Shown here: positions 7,886-18,929 of the stretch, one piece after another
How the letters are laid out: each line of letters starts with the position of its first letter
Position numbering within the stretch: the first letter of the stretch is position 1
Assembly: GCF_025447595.1 (NCBI RefSeq)
Contig: NZ_JAOEJU010000010.1
Location: 62,001-126,000 of the forward strand
Reading direction: 5' to 3'
DNA from: Pseudomonas koreensis
GTDB lineage: Bacteria > Pseudomonadota > Gammaproteobacteria > Pseudomonadales > Pseudomonadaceae
DNA length: 64,000 bases
Program-made: the position numbers and the translations under genes
The notes under the pieces: generated by a model
The model's database searches: none
Seen by the model: only the letters and a program-made list of their open reading frames with translations
What the model was told of the DNA's origin: nothing

Positions 7886-10709
7886 TGAGGGCCTCCTTGA
7901 TGCGCGCAGCAGTGATTGGCAGATCGCGAACACGTTTACCGATGGCGTGGGCCACGGCGTTACCGATGGCACCGACCACCGGGATCATCACCACTTCGGC
8001 GATGCCTTTGGACGGGTCGCTCGGGGACAGCGGCGGCAGGATTTCCGACGTCTGCTTCCACACCGCCACATGGCGCGCCATCGGCAGGCGATAACGGTTG
8101 AAGTTCCAGTCGCCCTCCCCCGGCCCGCCTTCGTACAACGGCATCTCTTCCATCAAGGCGTGACCGATGCCCATGGCGATCCCGCCTTCGAGCTGGCCAC
8201 GAACCAGTTCTTCAACCAGCACCCGGCCGCATTCCAGCCACGAGTGATGGTTGAGCACTTCGACTTCTGCCGAACCTTTGTTGACCTTCAACTCGACCAG
8301 CGTTGCGACCGGGCTGTAGTAGGTCACCGCGGCGTTGTTCAATTGAACCACCGGGTAGGCGATGTTCTGCCGATCCAGCAGATGAAAACCGGCGCTGGTC
8401 ATCTGCGCTTTCTTCGCCTTAGGGGCGCCGTCACCGTATTTCACCGCCAGACCGTCGAGCGGCAGACGCTCGCGCACGCCGTCGATGCTGTATTCGGCTT
8501 CTGCCCAGCTCCAGCGGTTGAAACCATGAACCGTGGCGCCAGTGACCAGACCGCGCTCGTGCGCACGCTTGGCCAGCTCTTCGAAAGTCAGTGGCTGCAT
8601 GCCGTTGGCGGTCAGTTTGCCGTCAACCCAATGCGCATCTTCGCGACGCACCACGTAAGGATTGGCCTGGCCGCCGTACGGACCCTGACGCCAGATCTCC
8701 AGCGCTGCCGGCCACAGACCGTGGTTGAACAGCACGCGCGCCGCTTCACGGGTGGCGTGGCTGAAGTAGTAGGCAGAGTTGGTCGCGGACGACGCGGAAG
8801 CAAGCTTGCCGACCCAACGCGGGTTACGCAGGAAGTTGTCCTGCTCGGCCTGGCTCATGATGTAAGGGTTGCCGGCGGTCACCAGCTGCATCTCATCCCA
8901 CTCGGTTTCGCCGGTCTTCACGTCATGAGCCGCGCTGCCGAGGAAATCAGCCACCACCAACGCTTGCGAGGTGGACATGCCGGTGCCGATCTCGATGCCG
9001 ATGTGACGCAGGGAAATGCGCCCGTCAGCGGTGAACTCGATGCTGGCCATCGGCGCTTCGGAACCGGTGCCGAAGTCTTTCTGGCAAATGGCGAAACCCA
9101 CGCCATACCAGTTGTCCGGGTCTGCTGCTTCACGCTGTTTCTTGATCGCGTCGCGGTTCTTCCAGACTTCGTGCAGCGAAGCCTTGTCGAGAATCTCGTG
9201 CAGGCGCAACGCACCGGCCGGGATCGCGCCCTGGGTGTTTTTCATCCCCGAACGCAGAGCGTTCTTGCGGCGCAGATCAATGGCGTCGACACCAAGGCGA
9301 TCGGCGATTTCGTCGACCATCATTTCGGTGGAGGCCATGCTCTGCAGCGTGCCGTAGCCGCGCATCGAACCCGCCTCAACGGCGCGGGAATGGTAAGCGG
9401 TGACCTGCAGGTCGTTCTGCGGCATGTAGTAGATCGACTGCGCCGCAGTGGCGCCAACAGCGGCCACCGACGGGCTGTAGTTGATCCGGCCGCCACCATC
9501 GACGCTCATCTCGGCACGGAAAATCTTGAAGCTGTGATCGGTCTTGTCCACTGCCAACTGGTAGCGAATGTCGAACGGGTGGCGCTTGATACCGCTCTGG
9601 AACTGCTCGTAGCGGTCGTTGGCCAGGCGAATCGGCACACCAGCGCCATACAACGCCGCCAGGGCCGCGTAGTAAACGAAAATGTTGTGGTCCTTGGAAC
9701 CGTAACCGACGGTGTAACCCGGGTGCATGTTCAGGTTCGCCAAGCCGAAACGCGACGGCCCGATCATCTTCGCGGTCTCGGTGGCGGTTTCCAGCGGACA
9801 TTGGGTGGCGACGACGAAATGCAGGGTCTTGGACGCCGGGTCGTACCAGCCGTTGCCGTTGTCCGGCTCCATGGCGGCCGGTTCGATCGACGGGGTTTTG
9901 TAGCGCTCGTCGAACACCAGCCAGTTGTCCGGCGGGGTATCGATCTCTTTTTTCATGCGGTCGGCGTAGAACAGGCCGCGCTCGGTCAGGTTGCCGTGCA
10001 GGTTCGGTTGGGAATTCCACACCGGGCGACGGTTCTTCAGCATCGGAAACAGGATCGAATCCTTGAGGCTGGCGAACTCGTCTTCGTCCGCCGAGGTCGG
10101 GCCACCGACGCGCACGTAACGGAAGCTGCCATAGGGATCGCCTTCGTAGAACGGTACTTGCGCACCGTAACGAATCGCTTTGTCATTGAATTTGAGTTTG
10201 TTCTTGGCCTGGCGGAAACGCTCGAAGTCGTTCCAGATCAGGATCGCAACCGGGTGACCGATGAACATCGGCACCTTGCCTTCCGGCAACAGCGGATCCG
10301 GCGCGTGCTCTTCAGGGAACACGATGCCGTCCTTGTCCAGGTCGGCGGCGGTAACGATACGGTCAGGCTGCAGATCGGCGCCGAGCCACGACAGGTCGTA
10401 CCCGTCATAGATGCGGTCTGCCTTGATGGTTTTCAGCAACATGGCGTGGCCTTGCTGCTGGGGCCAGCCCGGCATGTCCTTGGAACGGATGTCGCGGGCA
10501 AACACCTTGCTGCCGCAGACCTTGGACAAGGCATCGTTACGCTGGCGCGCCTTGCCGTTGTTGCCGAGCCACTGCTCGGACGGCACGGTCACGCTGTTTT
10601 CCATCAAGGCACCGAGCGCCTGACTGCTGAGCGGCGTGAGCGTAACGCTCACACCCGCCACCAGCCCGCCCTGAAGGAACGAGCGCCGGGATATTTCACG
10701 GTTGGACAT
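7878..10709 (-). CDS. Tat-exported molybdopterin-binding large subunit (aldehyde/isoquinoline dehydrogenase family)
   Basis: A 943-residue molybdenum hydroxylase large subunit. It begins with a twin-arginine signal (SRRSFLQGG, Arg 8 and 9, then a hydrophobic stretch ending near SSQALG), so it is folded with cofactor in the cytoplasm and then exported. Length and Tat signal resemble the IorB-type single-chain large subunits that pair with a 2Fe-2S subunit and a cytochrome c, without a FAD subunit. The C-terminal GIAMGIGHALMEEMPLYEGG with catalytic Glu segment (EVVMIPVVGAIGNAVAHAIG nearby) is typical. Substrate (an aldehyde or N-heterocycle) cannot be decided from sequence. It is the first gene of the operon. 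Confidence 0.92.
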   Translation of the reverse strand: MSNREISRRSFLQGGLVAGVSVTLTPLSSQALGALMENSVTVPSEQWLGNNGKARQRNDALSKVCGSKVFARDIRSKDMPGWPQQQGHAMLLKTIKADRIYDGYDLSWLGADLQPDRIVTAADLDKDGIVFPEEHAPDPLLPEGKVPMFIGHPVAILIWNDFERFRQAKNKLKFNDKAIRYGAQVPFYEGDPYGSFRYVRVGGPTSADEDEFASLKDSILFPMLKNRRPVWNSQPNLHGNLTERGLFYADRMKKEIDTPPDNWLVFDERYKTPSIEPAAMEPDNGNGWYDPASKTLHFVVATQCPLETATETAKMIGPSRFGLANLNMHPGYTVGYGSKDHNIFVYYAALAALYGAGVPIRLANDRYEQFQSGIKRHPFDIRYQLAVDKTDHSFKIFRAEMSVDGGGRINYSPSVAAVGATAAQSIYYMPQNDLQVTAYHSRAVEAGSMRGYGTLQSMASTEMMVDEIADRLGVDAIDLRRKNALRSGMKNTQGAIPAGALRLHEILDKASLHEVWKNRDAIKKQREAADPDNWYGVGFAICQKDFGTGSEAPMASIEFTADGRISLRHIGIEIGTGMSTSQALVVADFLGSAAHDVKTGETEWDEMQLVTAGNPYIMSQAEQDNFLRNPRWVGKLASASSATNSAYYFSHATREAARVLFNHGLWPAALEIWRQGPYGGQANPYVVRREDAHWVDGKLTANGMQPLTFEELAKRAHERGLVTGATVHGFNRWSWAEAEYSIDGVRERLPLDGLAVKYGDGAPKAKKAQMTSAGFHLLDRQNIAYPVVQLNNAAVTYYSPVATLVELKVNKGSAEVEVLNHHSWLECGRVLVEELVRGQLEGGIAMGIGHALMEEMPLYEGGPGEGDWNFNRYRLPMARHVAVWKQTSEILPPLSPSDPSKGIAEVVMIPVVGAIGNAVAHAIGKRVRDLPITAARIKEALNG

Positions 10710-11129
10710 GGATCATCCTCTGGGCGGTTATGGATCCGCCCTTCTGGTCATCTACTGGGAATCTCGAGTCTTGCAGAAGCCCTTTTTGGCTAAACAAAGG
10801 GCGTGACGACAGTGCAAAGCTGACCGAAAGGTTAACTTTAAAGGTTTCTGCGCTCGCAGCAAACAACCAGTTACAAAAACCTGACTAAATAATCAAAAAT
10901 CAATGCGGCATCGCATCGCAGCGACCCATGGACGCAGGAGAAATGGCCAGGCGGCACCGAACGAGCCACGACTGCGTTCGTCGCCGACTACAAAGGAGGA
11001 ATTTGGAAAAGGTCAAATTTCAGACACAAAAAACCCCGGTCTTTCGACCAGGGTCTTTGCTATCGAAGCCGAATCAACCAGAGGTTGCTTTCGGTGTTTC
11101 AAGGCGTTCAGTGGTCCTTGAAACAGATA
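10710..11129. other. Intergenic region between the dehydrogenase operon and the tRNA cluster
   Basis: These 420 bases contain the presumed promoter region of the leftward dehydrogenase operon, a 7-bp hairpin (GCCCTTT/AAAGGGC, 10779-10802) in what would be its leader, and the terminator of the tRNA cluster (11026-11058). Short open frames exist but they run into tRNA-Asp and lack convincing starts. I see no gene here. Confidence 0.5.
11026..11058 (-). terminator. Terminator of the tRNA-Val/Asp/Asp transcript
   Basis: The stem ACCC-C-GGTC / GACC-A-GGGT with a TTTC loop has six A on its left side, a U-run in the leftward transcript. Confidence 0.75.
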
Positions 11130-11206
11130 TGGCGCAGCGGACGGGACTCGAACCCGCGACCCCCGGCGTGACAGGCCGGTATTCTAACCGACTGAACTAC
11201 CGCTGC
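11130..11206 (-). tRNA. tRNA-Asp (anticodon GTC), distal copy
   Basis: A 77-base gene with encoded CCA (11130-11132). Acceptor GCAGCGG/CCGCTGC and anticodon stem CCGGC/GCCGG around CTGTCAC are intact. The mature sequence is identical to the next copy at 11301. Confidence 0.97.
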
Positions 11207-11300
11207 GTATCGCTTTGAGCTGACGCTCAAGTAACTCGTTTGACTGGAAAGCTTCGGTGCTTTTCAATCGCGAACCAGACAATGTCTGACTCGTTAAATA

Positions 11301-11377
11301 TGGCGCAGCGGACGGGACTCGAACCCGCGACCCCCGGCGTGACAGGCCGGTATTCTAACCGACTGAACTACCGCTGC
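11301..11377 (-). tRNA. tRNA-Asp (anticodon GTC), proximal copy
   Basis: Identical in the mature 77 bases to the copy at 11130-11206, with 94 bases of spacer between them. The spacers on the two sides are not obviously alike, so the repeat is limited to the tRNA and a few flanking bases. Confidence 0.97.
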
Positions 11378-11432
11378 GCGTCGGTGCAGGCACTTTCAGC
11401 CTACGTTCTTGCTTACGCAAGTATCTCGGGAG

Positions 11433-11508
11433 TGGTGGGTGATGACGGGATCGAACCGCCGACATTCTGCTTGTAAGGCAGACGCTCTCCCAGCTGAGCT
11501 AATCACCC
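11433..11508 (-). tRNA. tRNA-Val (anticodon TAC)
   Basis: A 76-base gene, first in the leftward transcript. Acceptor GGGTGAT/ATCACCC, anticodon loop CTTACAA (TAC) between TCTGC and GCAGA, and CCA encoded at 11433-11435. Confidence 0.97.
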
Positions 11509-11530
11509 GTTTGCATCTCCGAGGCCGCGA

Positions 11531-11559
11531 AATTTACGCAGGTAGCGAACCTAAGTCAA
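11531..11559 (-). promoter_or_regulatory. Sigma-70 promoter of the tRNA-Val/Asp/Asp cluster
   Basis: On the minus strand TTGACT (11554-11559), a 17-base spacer and TAAATT (11531-11536) are followed by a GC-rich discriminator (TCGCGGCC), as usual for stringently controlled tRNA operons. Confidence 0.8.
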
Positions 11560-11598
11560 TAGCAGGATTGAAGTTTTTCTAAAAAAGACGAAATTGCT

Positions 11599-12375
11599 TC
11601 ATTCCGTATAAATCATCTTCTTGGTCATGCCGCCATCGACCACGAATTCCTGCCCCGTCACAAACCCCGCATTCTTCGACAGCAACCACGCCACCATCGC
11701 CGCAACATCCTCGACCGTCCCTACCCTGCCCGCCGGATGCTGGGCATGATCGGTGTCGGTCAGCGGCTCTGCACGCCGAGCGGATGGATCCCGCGCATCG
11801 ATCCAGCCAGGACTGACCGCATTGACGCGAATCTCCGGCCCGAGACTGATCGCCAGCGCGTGAGTCAACGCCAGCAAACCACCCTTGCTCGCCGCATAGG
11901 CTTCCGTATCAGGTTCCGACTGCGCCGCACGGGTCGAGGCCAGATTGACGATCGCCCCATTGTGCGCACGCAGATACGGCGCGCAGTGCTTGGCCAGCAA
12001 CATCGGCCCACCGAGATTCACCGCCAGCACCCGATTCCAGTAAGCCAGATCGAGGCTTTCCAGGGTGATGTTGTGCGGATCGGCCACGGCAGCGTTGCAT
12101 ACCAACGCATCCAGACGACCGAACTGCCCCAGCACCTCCGCAACGCCCAGCGCCACCTGGTTTTCATCCGCGACGTCCATGGCGATGAACCAGGCGTTCT
12201 CGCCCAGCACCTTCGCCACTTTCGAACCCCGCGTGCGGTCCAGATCCGTCAACACCACCTGCCAGCCTTCGCTGATCAGCCACGCTGCGATGCCCAGACC
12301 GATCCCGCGCGCGGCACCCGTGACCAATGCAACGCGGCCATGGGTGCCGATCTTTGGCGTAGACAACTCGATCAC
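11599..12375 (-). CDS. Short-chain dehydrogenase/reductase (SDR)
   Basis: A 258-residue classical SDR. The NAD(P)-binding [10 protein letters not shown] lies at residues 19-28, the structural NAA at 94-96, and the catalytic residues are S147, Y160 and K164 (YAASK). The ending [10 protein letters not shown] is typical. Asp rather than Arg after the second strand (LTDLDRT) suggests NAD preference. It overlaps metZ by four bases (ATGA), so the two are co-transcribed and coupled; an SDR also follows metZ in P. aeruginosa. Substrate unknown. Confidence 0.88.
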   Translation of the reverse strand: MIELSTPKIGTHGRVALVTGAARGIGLGIAAWLISEGWQVVLTDLDRTRGSKVAKVLGENAWFIAMDVADENQVALGVAEVLGQFGRLDALVCNAAVADPHNITLESLDLAYWNRVLAVNLGGPMLLAKHCAPYLRAHNGAIVNLASTRAAQSEPDTEAYAASKGGLLALTHALAISLGPEIRVNAVSPGWIDARDPSARRAEPLTDTDHAQHPAGRVGTVEDVAAMVAWLLSKNAGFVTGQEFVVDGGMTKKMIYTE

Positions 12376-13583
12376 AACGCCGCCAAACCGCGCGACAGGT
12401 CGGCTTGCAGGTCAGCGACGTCTTCCAGACCGACCGCGATGCGGATCAGGCTGTCACGAATGCCTGCAGCCTCACGCTCCTGCGGCGCCAGACGACCGTG
12501 GGACGTAGTGCTCGGGTGGGTGATGGTGGTTTTGCTGTCACCCAGGTTGGCGGTGATCGAGATCAAACGGGTCGCATCGATAAAGCGCCAGGCGCCCTCT
12601 TTGCCGCCCTTCACCTCAAAGCTCACCACCGCGCCGAAGCCTTTCTGCTGCCGTTGAGCCAGTTCGTGCTGCGGATGGCTCTTGAGACCGGCGTAATGCA
12701 CCTTCTCGATGCCGTCCTGCTGCTCCAGCCACTCGGCCAGTTGCTGGGCGTTGGCACAGTGCGCCTTCATCCGCAGATTCAGGGTTTCCAGACCCTTGAG
12801 GAAGATCCAGGCGTTGAACGGGCTCAAGGTTGGCCCGGCGGTACGCAGGAAACCGACGATTTCTTTCATCTGCTCGCTGCGACCGGCAACCACGCCGCCC
12901 ATGCAACGGCCCTGGCCATCGATGAACTTGGTGGCCGAATGCACAACGATGTCCGCGCCCAGCTTCAGCGGCTGCTGCAAGGCAGGCGTGCAGAAGCAGT
13001 TGTCTACTACAAGCATCGCACCTTTGGCGTGCGCGATTTCCGACAGCGCGGTGATATCCACCAGCTCAGCCAACGGATTGGACGGCGACTCGACGAACAG
13101 CAATTTGGTGTTGGACTTGATCGCTGCGTCCCAGGCCGACAGATCGGCCAGCGGCACATAGTCGACTTCCACGCCAAAACGCTTGAAGTACTTCTCGAAC
13201 AGGCTGATGGTCGAGCCGAACACGCTGCGCGACACCAGCACATGATCGCCGGCGCTGCACAGGCTCATCACCACCGCCATGATCGCGGCCATGCCGGTCG
13301 CCGTAGCCACAGCCTGCTCGGCGCTTTCCAGCGCCGCGATGCGCTCTTCGAACGCGCGCACGGTCGGGTTGGTGTAGCGCGAGTAAACATTGCCCGGCAC
13401 TTCCCCGGCAAACCGCGCAGCCGCGTCAGCGGCGGTACGGAACACGTAGCTGGAAGTGAAGAACATCGGATCACCGTGCTCGCCTTCCGGCGTACGGTGC
13501 TGACCGGCACGTACGGCCAGGGTATCGAACGCTACGCCTTCGAGGTCGCTGTCCAGCCGACCGGCATCCCATTCCTGACTCAT
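12372..13583 (-). CDS. metZ: O-succinylhomoserine sulfhydrylase
   Basis: A 403-residue PLP enzyme of the Cys/Met metabolism family. It makes homocysteine directly from O-succinylhomoserine and sulfide, the route pseudomonads use instead of cystathionine for methionine synthesis. The PLP lysine is K219 in [11 protein letters not shown], and SRYTNPT (residues 68-74) binds phosphate. The assignment to MetZ rather than MetB rests on length, the N-terminus and its position downstream of purF. The ribosome binding site AGGAGTG precedes the ATG. Confidence 0.93.
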   Translation of the reverse strand: MSQEWDAGRLDSDLEGVAFDTLAVRAGQHRTPEGEHGDPMFFTSSYVFRTAADAAARFAGEVPGNVYSRYTNPTVRAFEERIAALESAEQAVATATGMAAIMAVVMSLCSAGDHVLVSRSVFGSTISLFEKYFKRFGVEVDYVPLADLSAWDAAIKSNTKLLFVESPSNPLAELVDITALSEIAHAKGAMLVVDNCFCTPALQQPLKLGADIVVHSATKFIDGQGRCMGGVVAGRSEQMKEIVGFLRTAGPTLSPFNAWIFLKGLETLNLRMKAHCANAQQLAEWLEQQDGIEKVHYAGLKSHPQHELAQRQQKGFGAVVSFEVKGGKEGAWRFIDATRLISITANLGDSKTTITHPSTTSHGRLAPQEREAAGIRDSLIRIAVGLEDVADLQADLSRGLAAL

Positions 13584-13636
13584 GCTGTCACTCCTTGCCC
13601 TGTTCTCGATAAATAAAAGTCTTTTGCCAGATACAA

Positions 13637-13658
13637 AACCGGCCCCTAAGGGCCGGTT
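13637..13658 (-). terminator. Hairpin between purF and metZ
   Basis: A perfect 9-bp stem AACCGGCCC/GGGCCGGTT with a 4-base loop lies six bases after the purF stop. On the minus strand it is followed by TTGTATC, only a weak U-tract, so some read-through into metZ is likely. Confidence 0.65.
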
Positions 13659-13663
13659 GAAAC

Positions 13664-15169
13664 TCAGTTGTTGTACAGATCGATGATCGCACTGACCGCC
13701 TGGGTCTTGACCTTCGAGGCATCGTTGCGTGCCTGTTCGATCTTGTTCAGGTAAGCCTCGTCGACGTCGCCGGTGACGTACTTGCCGTCAAACACTGCGC
13801 AATCGAAGTTTTCGATCTTGATCTTGCCGCCGCCGACCGCTTCGATCAAGTCAGGCAGGTCCTGATAGATCAGCCAGTCTGCGCCGATCAGATCAGCGAC
13901 ATCCTGAGTCGAACGATTGTGCGCGATCAACTCGTGCGCGCTCGGCATGTCGATGCCGTACACGTTCGGGAAGCGAACAGCCGGAGCCGCCGAGCAGAAG
14001 TAGACGTTTTTCGCGCCGGCTTCGCGGGCCATCTGGATGATCTGCTTGCAGGTGGTGCCGCGCACGATCGAGTCGTCCACCAGCATCACGTTCTTGCCGC
14101 GGAATTCCAGCTCGATGGCGTTGAGCTTCTGGCGTACCGATTTCTTGCGCGCGGCCTGGCCGGGCATGATGAAGGTACGGCCGATGTAACGGTTCTTGAC
14201 GAAGCCTTCGCGGAATTTCACGCCCAGATGGTTGGCCAGTTCCAGCGCGGCAGTACGGCTGGTGTCCGGGATCGGGATGACCACGTCGATGTCGTGCTCT
14301 GGACGCTCGCGCAGGATCTTCTCGGCCAGCTTCTCACCCATGCGCAGACGGGCCTTGTAGACCGACACGCCGTCGATGATCGAGTCCGGACGCGCCAGGT
14401 AGACGTGTTCGAAGATGCACGGGGTCAGGGACGGGTTGGTCGCACACTGACGGGTGTGCAGCTTGCCGTCTTCGGTGATGTAGACCGCTTCGCCCGGCGC
14501 CAGATCGCGGATCAGGGTGAAGCCGAGCACGTCGAGCGAAACGCTTTCGGAGGCGATCATGTACTCGACGCCTTCGTCGGTGTGACGCTGGCCGAACACG
14601 ATCGGGCGGATGCCGTGCGGATCACGGAAACCGACGATGCCGTAACCGGTCACCATCGCCACGACGGCGTAACCACCGACGCAACGATTGTGCACGTCGG
14701 TCACGGCGGCAAACACGTCTTCTTCGGTCGGTTGCAGCTTGCCGCGCTGGGCCAGCTCATGGGCGAACACGTTGAGCAACACTTCTGAGTCGGAGCTGGT
14801 GTTGACGTGACGCAGATCGGATTCGTAGATCTCTTTGGCCAACTGTTCAACGTTGGTCAGGTTACCGTTGTGCGCCAGGGTGATGCCGTAAGGCGAGTTG
14901 ACGTAAAACGGCTGGGCTTCGGCCGAGGTCGAGCTGCCAGCGGTCGGGTAACGGACGTGACCGATACCCATGTGGCCGACCAGGCGCTGCATGTGACGCT
15001 GTTGAAACACGTCACGTACCAGGCCATTGTCCTTGCGCAAGAACAACCGGCCATCATGGCTGGTCACGATACCGGCAGCGTCCTGGCCGCGGTGCTGGAG
15101 CACGGTTAGCGCGTCATACAGCGCCTGATTGACGTTCGACTTACCGACGATACCGACGATGCCACACAT
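13664..15169 (-). CDS. purF: Amidophosphoribosyltransferase
   Basis: A 501-residue first enzyme of purine synthesis, making phosphoribosylamine from PRPP and glutamine. The ATG at 15169 gives [11 protein letters not shown]; removal of Met exposes Cys as the N-terminal nucleophile, so the in-frame ATG nine bases upstream is not the start. The PRPP loop [13 protein letters not shown] is present. Order cvpA-purF, 41 bases apart, is the conserved proteobacterial arrangement. Confidence 0.97.
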   Translation of the reverse strand: MCGIVGIVGKSNVNQALYDALTVLQHRGQDAAGIVTSHDGRLFLRKDNGLVRDVFQQRHMQRLVGHMGIGHVRYPTAGSSTSAEAQPFYVNSPYGITLAHNGNLTNVEQLAKEIYESDLRHVNTSSDSEVLLNVFAHELAQRGKLQPTEEDVFAAVTDVHNRCVGGYAVVAMVTGYGIVGFRDPHGIRPIVFGQRHTDEGVEYMIASESVSLDVLGFTLIRDLAPGEAVYITEDGKLHTRQCATNPSLTPCIFEHVYLARPDSIIDGVSVYKARLRMGEKLAEKILRERPEHDIDVVIPIPDTSRTAALELANHLGVKFREGFVKNRYIGRTFIMPGQAARKKSVRQKLNAIELEFRGKNVMLVDDSIVRGTTCKQIIQMAREAGAKNVYFCSAAPAVRFPNVYGIDMPSAHELIAHNRSTQDVADLIGADWLIYQDLPDLIEAVGGGKIKIENFDCAVFDGKYVTGDVDEAYLNKIEQARNDASKVKTQAVSAIIDLYNN

Positions 15170-15210
15170 GCGACGCAACCCCTACTTAATGGATCTGAAC
15201 TGAACAACAC

Positions 15211-15771
15211 TCACTGAGGCGTTTTGGCCGACGGCAAGAGTTGCTCCTTGAACGGAATATCAGCGGGTACGCTGATTCCGCTGGCAAGCCACTGACTGCT
15301 CCACCCGAGAATCAGGTTTTTGGACCAGTCTGCGACCAATAGAAACCTTGGCACGAGCTGTGATTCTTTCCACCACTCGTCCTGCTGTACCGGCCCCAGG
15401 CTCAACAGCCCGACCGCCACGACCACCAGCAACACGCCACGCGCAGCGCCGAAGGCCATGCCGAGGAATCGATCGGTCCCGGACAACCCGGTGACGCGAA
15501 CCAACTCGCCGATAAGATAATTGATCATTGCGCCCACGATCAGTGTGGCGACAAACATGATGGCACAGCCCGTGATCACACGAGCCGACGGTGTTTGAAT
15601 GTATCCGGCGAGGTACTCGGACAGTGAGCCACCGAACATCCAGGCAACGGCTCCTGCGATGATCCAGGTCACCAGCGACAATGCTTCTTTGACGAAGCCG
15701 CGGCTCAAACTGATCAAAGCGGAGATGGCGATGATTGCAACGATCGCCCAGTCAACCCAGGTAAATGGCAC
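15211..15771 (-). CDS. cvpA: CvpA family membrane protein
   Basis: A 186-residue inner-membrane protein with four hydrophobic segments (about residues 7-23, 28-47, 64-88 and 103-122). The N-terminus MPFTWVDWAIVAIIAISALISL and the SRGFVKEALSL motif are CvpA hallmarks. In E. coli CvpA is needed for colicin V production and bile-salt tolerance; its molecular function is not settled. It sits directly upstream of purF. Confidence 0.93.
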   Translation of the reverse strand: MPFTWVDWAIVAIIAISALISLSRGFVKEALSLVTWIIAGAVAWMFGGSLSEYLAGYIQTPSARVITGCAIMFVATLIVGAMINYLIGELVRVTGLSGTDRFLGMAFGAARGVLLVVVAVGLLSLGPVQQDEWWKESQLVPRFLLVADWSKNLILGWSSQWLASGISVPADIPFKEQLLPSAKTPQ

Positions 15772-15869
15772 AGTGCAGCCTACAGACGGATAAGGCGGCG
15801 CATTTTAGCAGAGCGCAGGGCTGTCGGTAAGCTGCGAATGTCAGTGCATTTCAATCGGGGCGATAGATT

Positions 15870-16529
15870 TCAGCCACGCTCGGGCTGGAAGCGCACCACA
15901 AACCCCTTGAGGTTCTGCTGGCGGCTCAAAAGATCACGCAGACGATCGGCTTCGGCGCGCTCGATCAGCGGGCCGACGAACACCCGATTTTTGCCATCGG
16001 CGGAACGGATGTAAGCGTTGTAGCCCTGACTGCGCAGGGTTTTCTGCAGGCTTTCGGCGCTGGCGCGACTCGACAGACTGGCCAGTTGCACCGACCAGCT
16101 CACCGACAGGCCATTGGCATCTACGCGGCTTTGAGTGGTATCCGGTTTGGCAGACAGCGCAGCGATCGGCTGGGCCGGGGCTGTGGTTGGCTTGGCCACG
16201 GGAGCTGGAGCAGGCGCCGGTGCAACCGGTTTGGCTACCGGCGCCGGAGCCGGGGCCGGCGCGGCGGAAGCAATCGGCGCTGCTTGCTCGGCGACTTCGT
16301 CATCGCTCGGCACTGGCTCTTGCGGCAGAACCTGCGGCTCGGGCACGGCCACGGTTTCCATCTGGATCTGCGCCACGGCAGGCGCCTGCGGTGCAGCCGG
16401 CGCATCGACGGTCACCTGACGCTGCTCATCCTGACGGGAAAACAGCATCGGCAGGAAAATCACCGCCAGCGCCACCAGCACCAGGGCACCGACCATACGC
16501 TGCTTGTACGCTTTATCCAGCAAAGCCAT
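15870..16529 (-). CDS. dedD: DedD-type SPOR-domain cell division protein
   Basis: A 219-residue bitopic protein. It has a short basic N-terminus, one membrane helix (about residues 12-29, VGALVLVALAVIFLPML), a long Ala/Pro-rich linker with the repeat APAPAPVAKP, and a C-terminal SPOR domain (about 143-219, SWSVQLASLSSRASAESLQK). It would be recruited to the septum by denuded glycan strands. The start overlaps folC by 17 bases, matching the folC-dedD-cvpA order of other pseudomonads. Confidence 0.9.
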   Translation of the reverse strand: MALLDKAYKQRMVGALVLVALAVIFLPMLFSRQDEQRQVTVDAPAAPQAPAVAQIQMETVAVPEPQVLPQEPVPSDDEVAEQAAPIASAAPAPAPAPVAKPVAPAPAPAPVAKPTTAPAQPIAALSAKPDTTQSRVDANGLSVSWSVQLASLSSRASAESLQKTLRSQGYNAYIRSADGKNRVFVGPLIERAEADRLRDLLSRQQNLKGFVVRFQPERG

Positions 16530-17816
16530 TTGCTGCTTCCTCCGTGGAGCGCCGAGACAGCCATTCGAGGGCCTCGGCGACACAATAAAATGATCCGAAC
16601 AGCAAGATCTCGTCGTCACTGGTGGCCACTGCACACTGTCCTTCCAGCGCAGCCGCCACACTGTCATAAGACGTGACCGATGCGCCAAGGTTCTGCAGTG
16701 CAGCATTCAATTCAGCCACCGGACGCGCACGTGGCGAATCCAGCGGCGCCACCGCCCAATGCTGGACGCTGGCATTCAGTTCATCGATGACACCGTCCAG
16801 ATCCTTGTCCGCCAACAGGCCGAACACCGCCAGACGCTTGCCGACTGGCGGACGCGCAGCCAGACGTCGCGCCAGATACTCCGCCGCATGCGGGTTATGG
16901 CCAACATCCAGCAGCAGGTTCAAGCGCTTGCCGTTCCATTCGAACGAGCGACGATCAAGGCGGCCGACCACGCGCGTCGCCTGCAACGCCGCAACAATCT
17001 GCCCGGCATCCCATGGCAAACCGAGCAGCAGATAAGCCTGCAACGCCAGCGCAGCGTTCTCCATCGGCAGATCGAGCAGCGGTAAATCGCGCAGCTCGAC
17101 GACCTGACCGTCAGCATCGGTGCCGCGCCACTGCCAGAATTGATCCGTGATACCCAGATCGAAATCACGCCCGCGCAGGAAAAACGGGCAAGCAAGCTCG
17201 CGCACCTTGTCCAGCAGGGGTTGTGGAGGATTCAGATCGCCGCACAGCGCAGGTTTGCCCTGACGGAAAATCCCGGCCTTCTCGAAGGCCACAGATTCGC
17301 GGGTATTGCCCAGGTAGTCGGCATGATCGACACCGATGCTGGTGACCAGCGCGATATCGGCGTCGACCACGTTGACCGTGTCCAGACGCCCGCCCAGGCC
17401 GACTTCCAGCACCACCGCGTCGAGCCCGGCCTGTTGAAACAGCCAGAACGCTGCCAGGGTGCCCATTTCGAAGTAAGTCAGGGAAGTGTCGCCGCGCCCC
17501 GCCTCGACCGCCGCGAAGGCTTCGCATAGCTGCGCATCAGTGGCTTCGACACCATTGAGCTGCACCCGCTCGTTGTAACGCAGCAGGTGCGGAGAATTGT
17601 ACACACCGACGTTCAGGCCCTGCGCCCGCAGCAGCGAAGCCACGAAAGCGCAGGTCGAACCTTTGCCGTTGGTGCCAGTGACCGTAATCACCCGAGGCGC
17701 CGGCTGGCCCAGTCCCATGCGGGACGCTACCTGTTGCGAACGCTCCAGCCCCATGTCGATGGCCGATGGATGCAACTGTTCAAGGTAGGCGAGCCACTCG
17801 CCAAGGGTGCGCTCGG

Positions 17817-17820
<4 letters not shown>
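16513..17820 (-). CDS. folC: Bifunctional folylpolyglutamate/dihydrofolate synthase
   Basis: A 435-residue Mur-ligase-family enzyme that glutamylates dihydropteroate and folates. The P-loop TGTNGKGST spans residues 48-56, with the FPGS signature and [21 protein letters not shown] downstream and the C-terminal domain ([15 protein letters not shown]) intact. It overlaps accD by four bases and dedD by 17, so the three are translationally coupled. Confidence 0.95.
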
Positions 17821-18737
<917 letters not shown>

Positions 18738-18929
18738 GCTTTCTTTCTCCAGTACCGGCGGCCCGAACGCTCTGGTTCGCGGCCCCGCGTATGCCCTTCA
18801 GCTAAATTCATGTGTGGCGATGATCGTCCGGACTGCCGGGTCAGCGGAACTGACCTGCGTACACCCCGAAAAGACCCTCAGCCTCTTTTCTACAGAGCTG
18901 TGGACGGCGGCAGTCTGCCAGCCGTCACA

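Noticed and set aside
7947..10793. A 948-codon open frame on the plus strand
   Set aside because: It is antisense to the molybdopterin subunit gene, which has clear domain motifs. Long antisense frames are common in high-GC genes with biased third positions, and the translation shows no recognisable domain.
10779..10802. GCCCTTT/AAAGGGC hairpin in the leader of the dehydrogenase operon as an attenuator
   Set aside because: Only seven pairs with a ten-base loop and no alternative pairing or leader peptide; kept as a note in the intergenic entry.
10903..11218. Two overlapping small plus-strand open frames before tRNA-Asp
   Set aside because: They cross the tRNA terminator and tRNA-Asp itself, and encode low-complexity Arg-rich sequence without a family match.
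11130..11377. Direct repeats that could look like a CRISPR or other repeat array
   Set aside because: The repeated units are two tRNA-Asp genes; there are only two copies and the spacers are not of uniform length.
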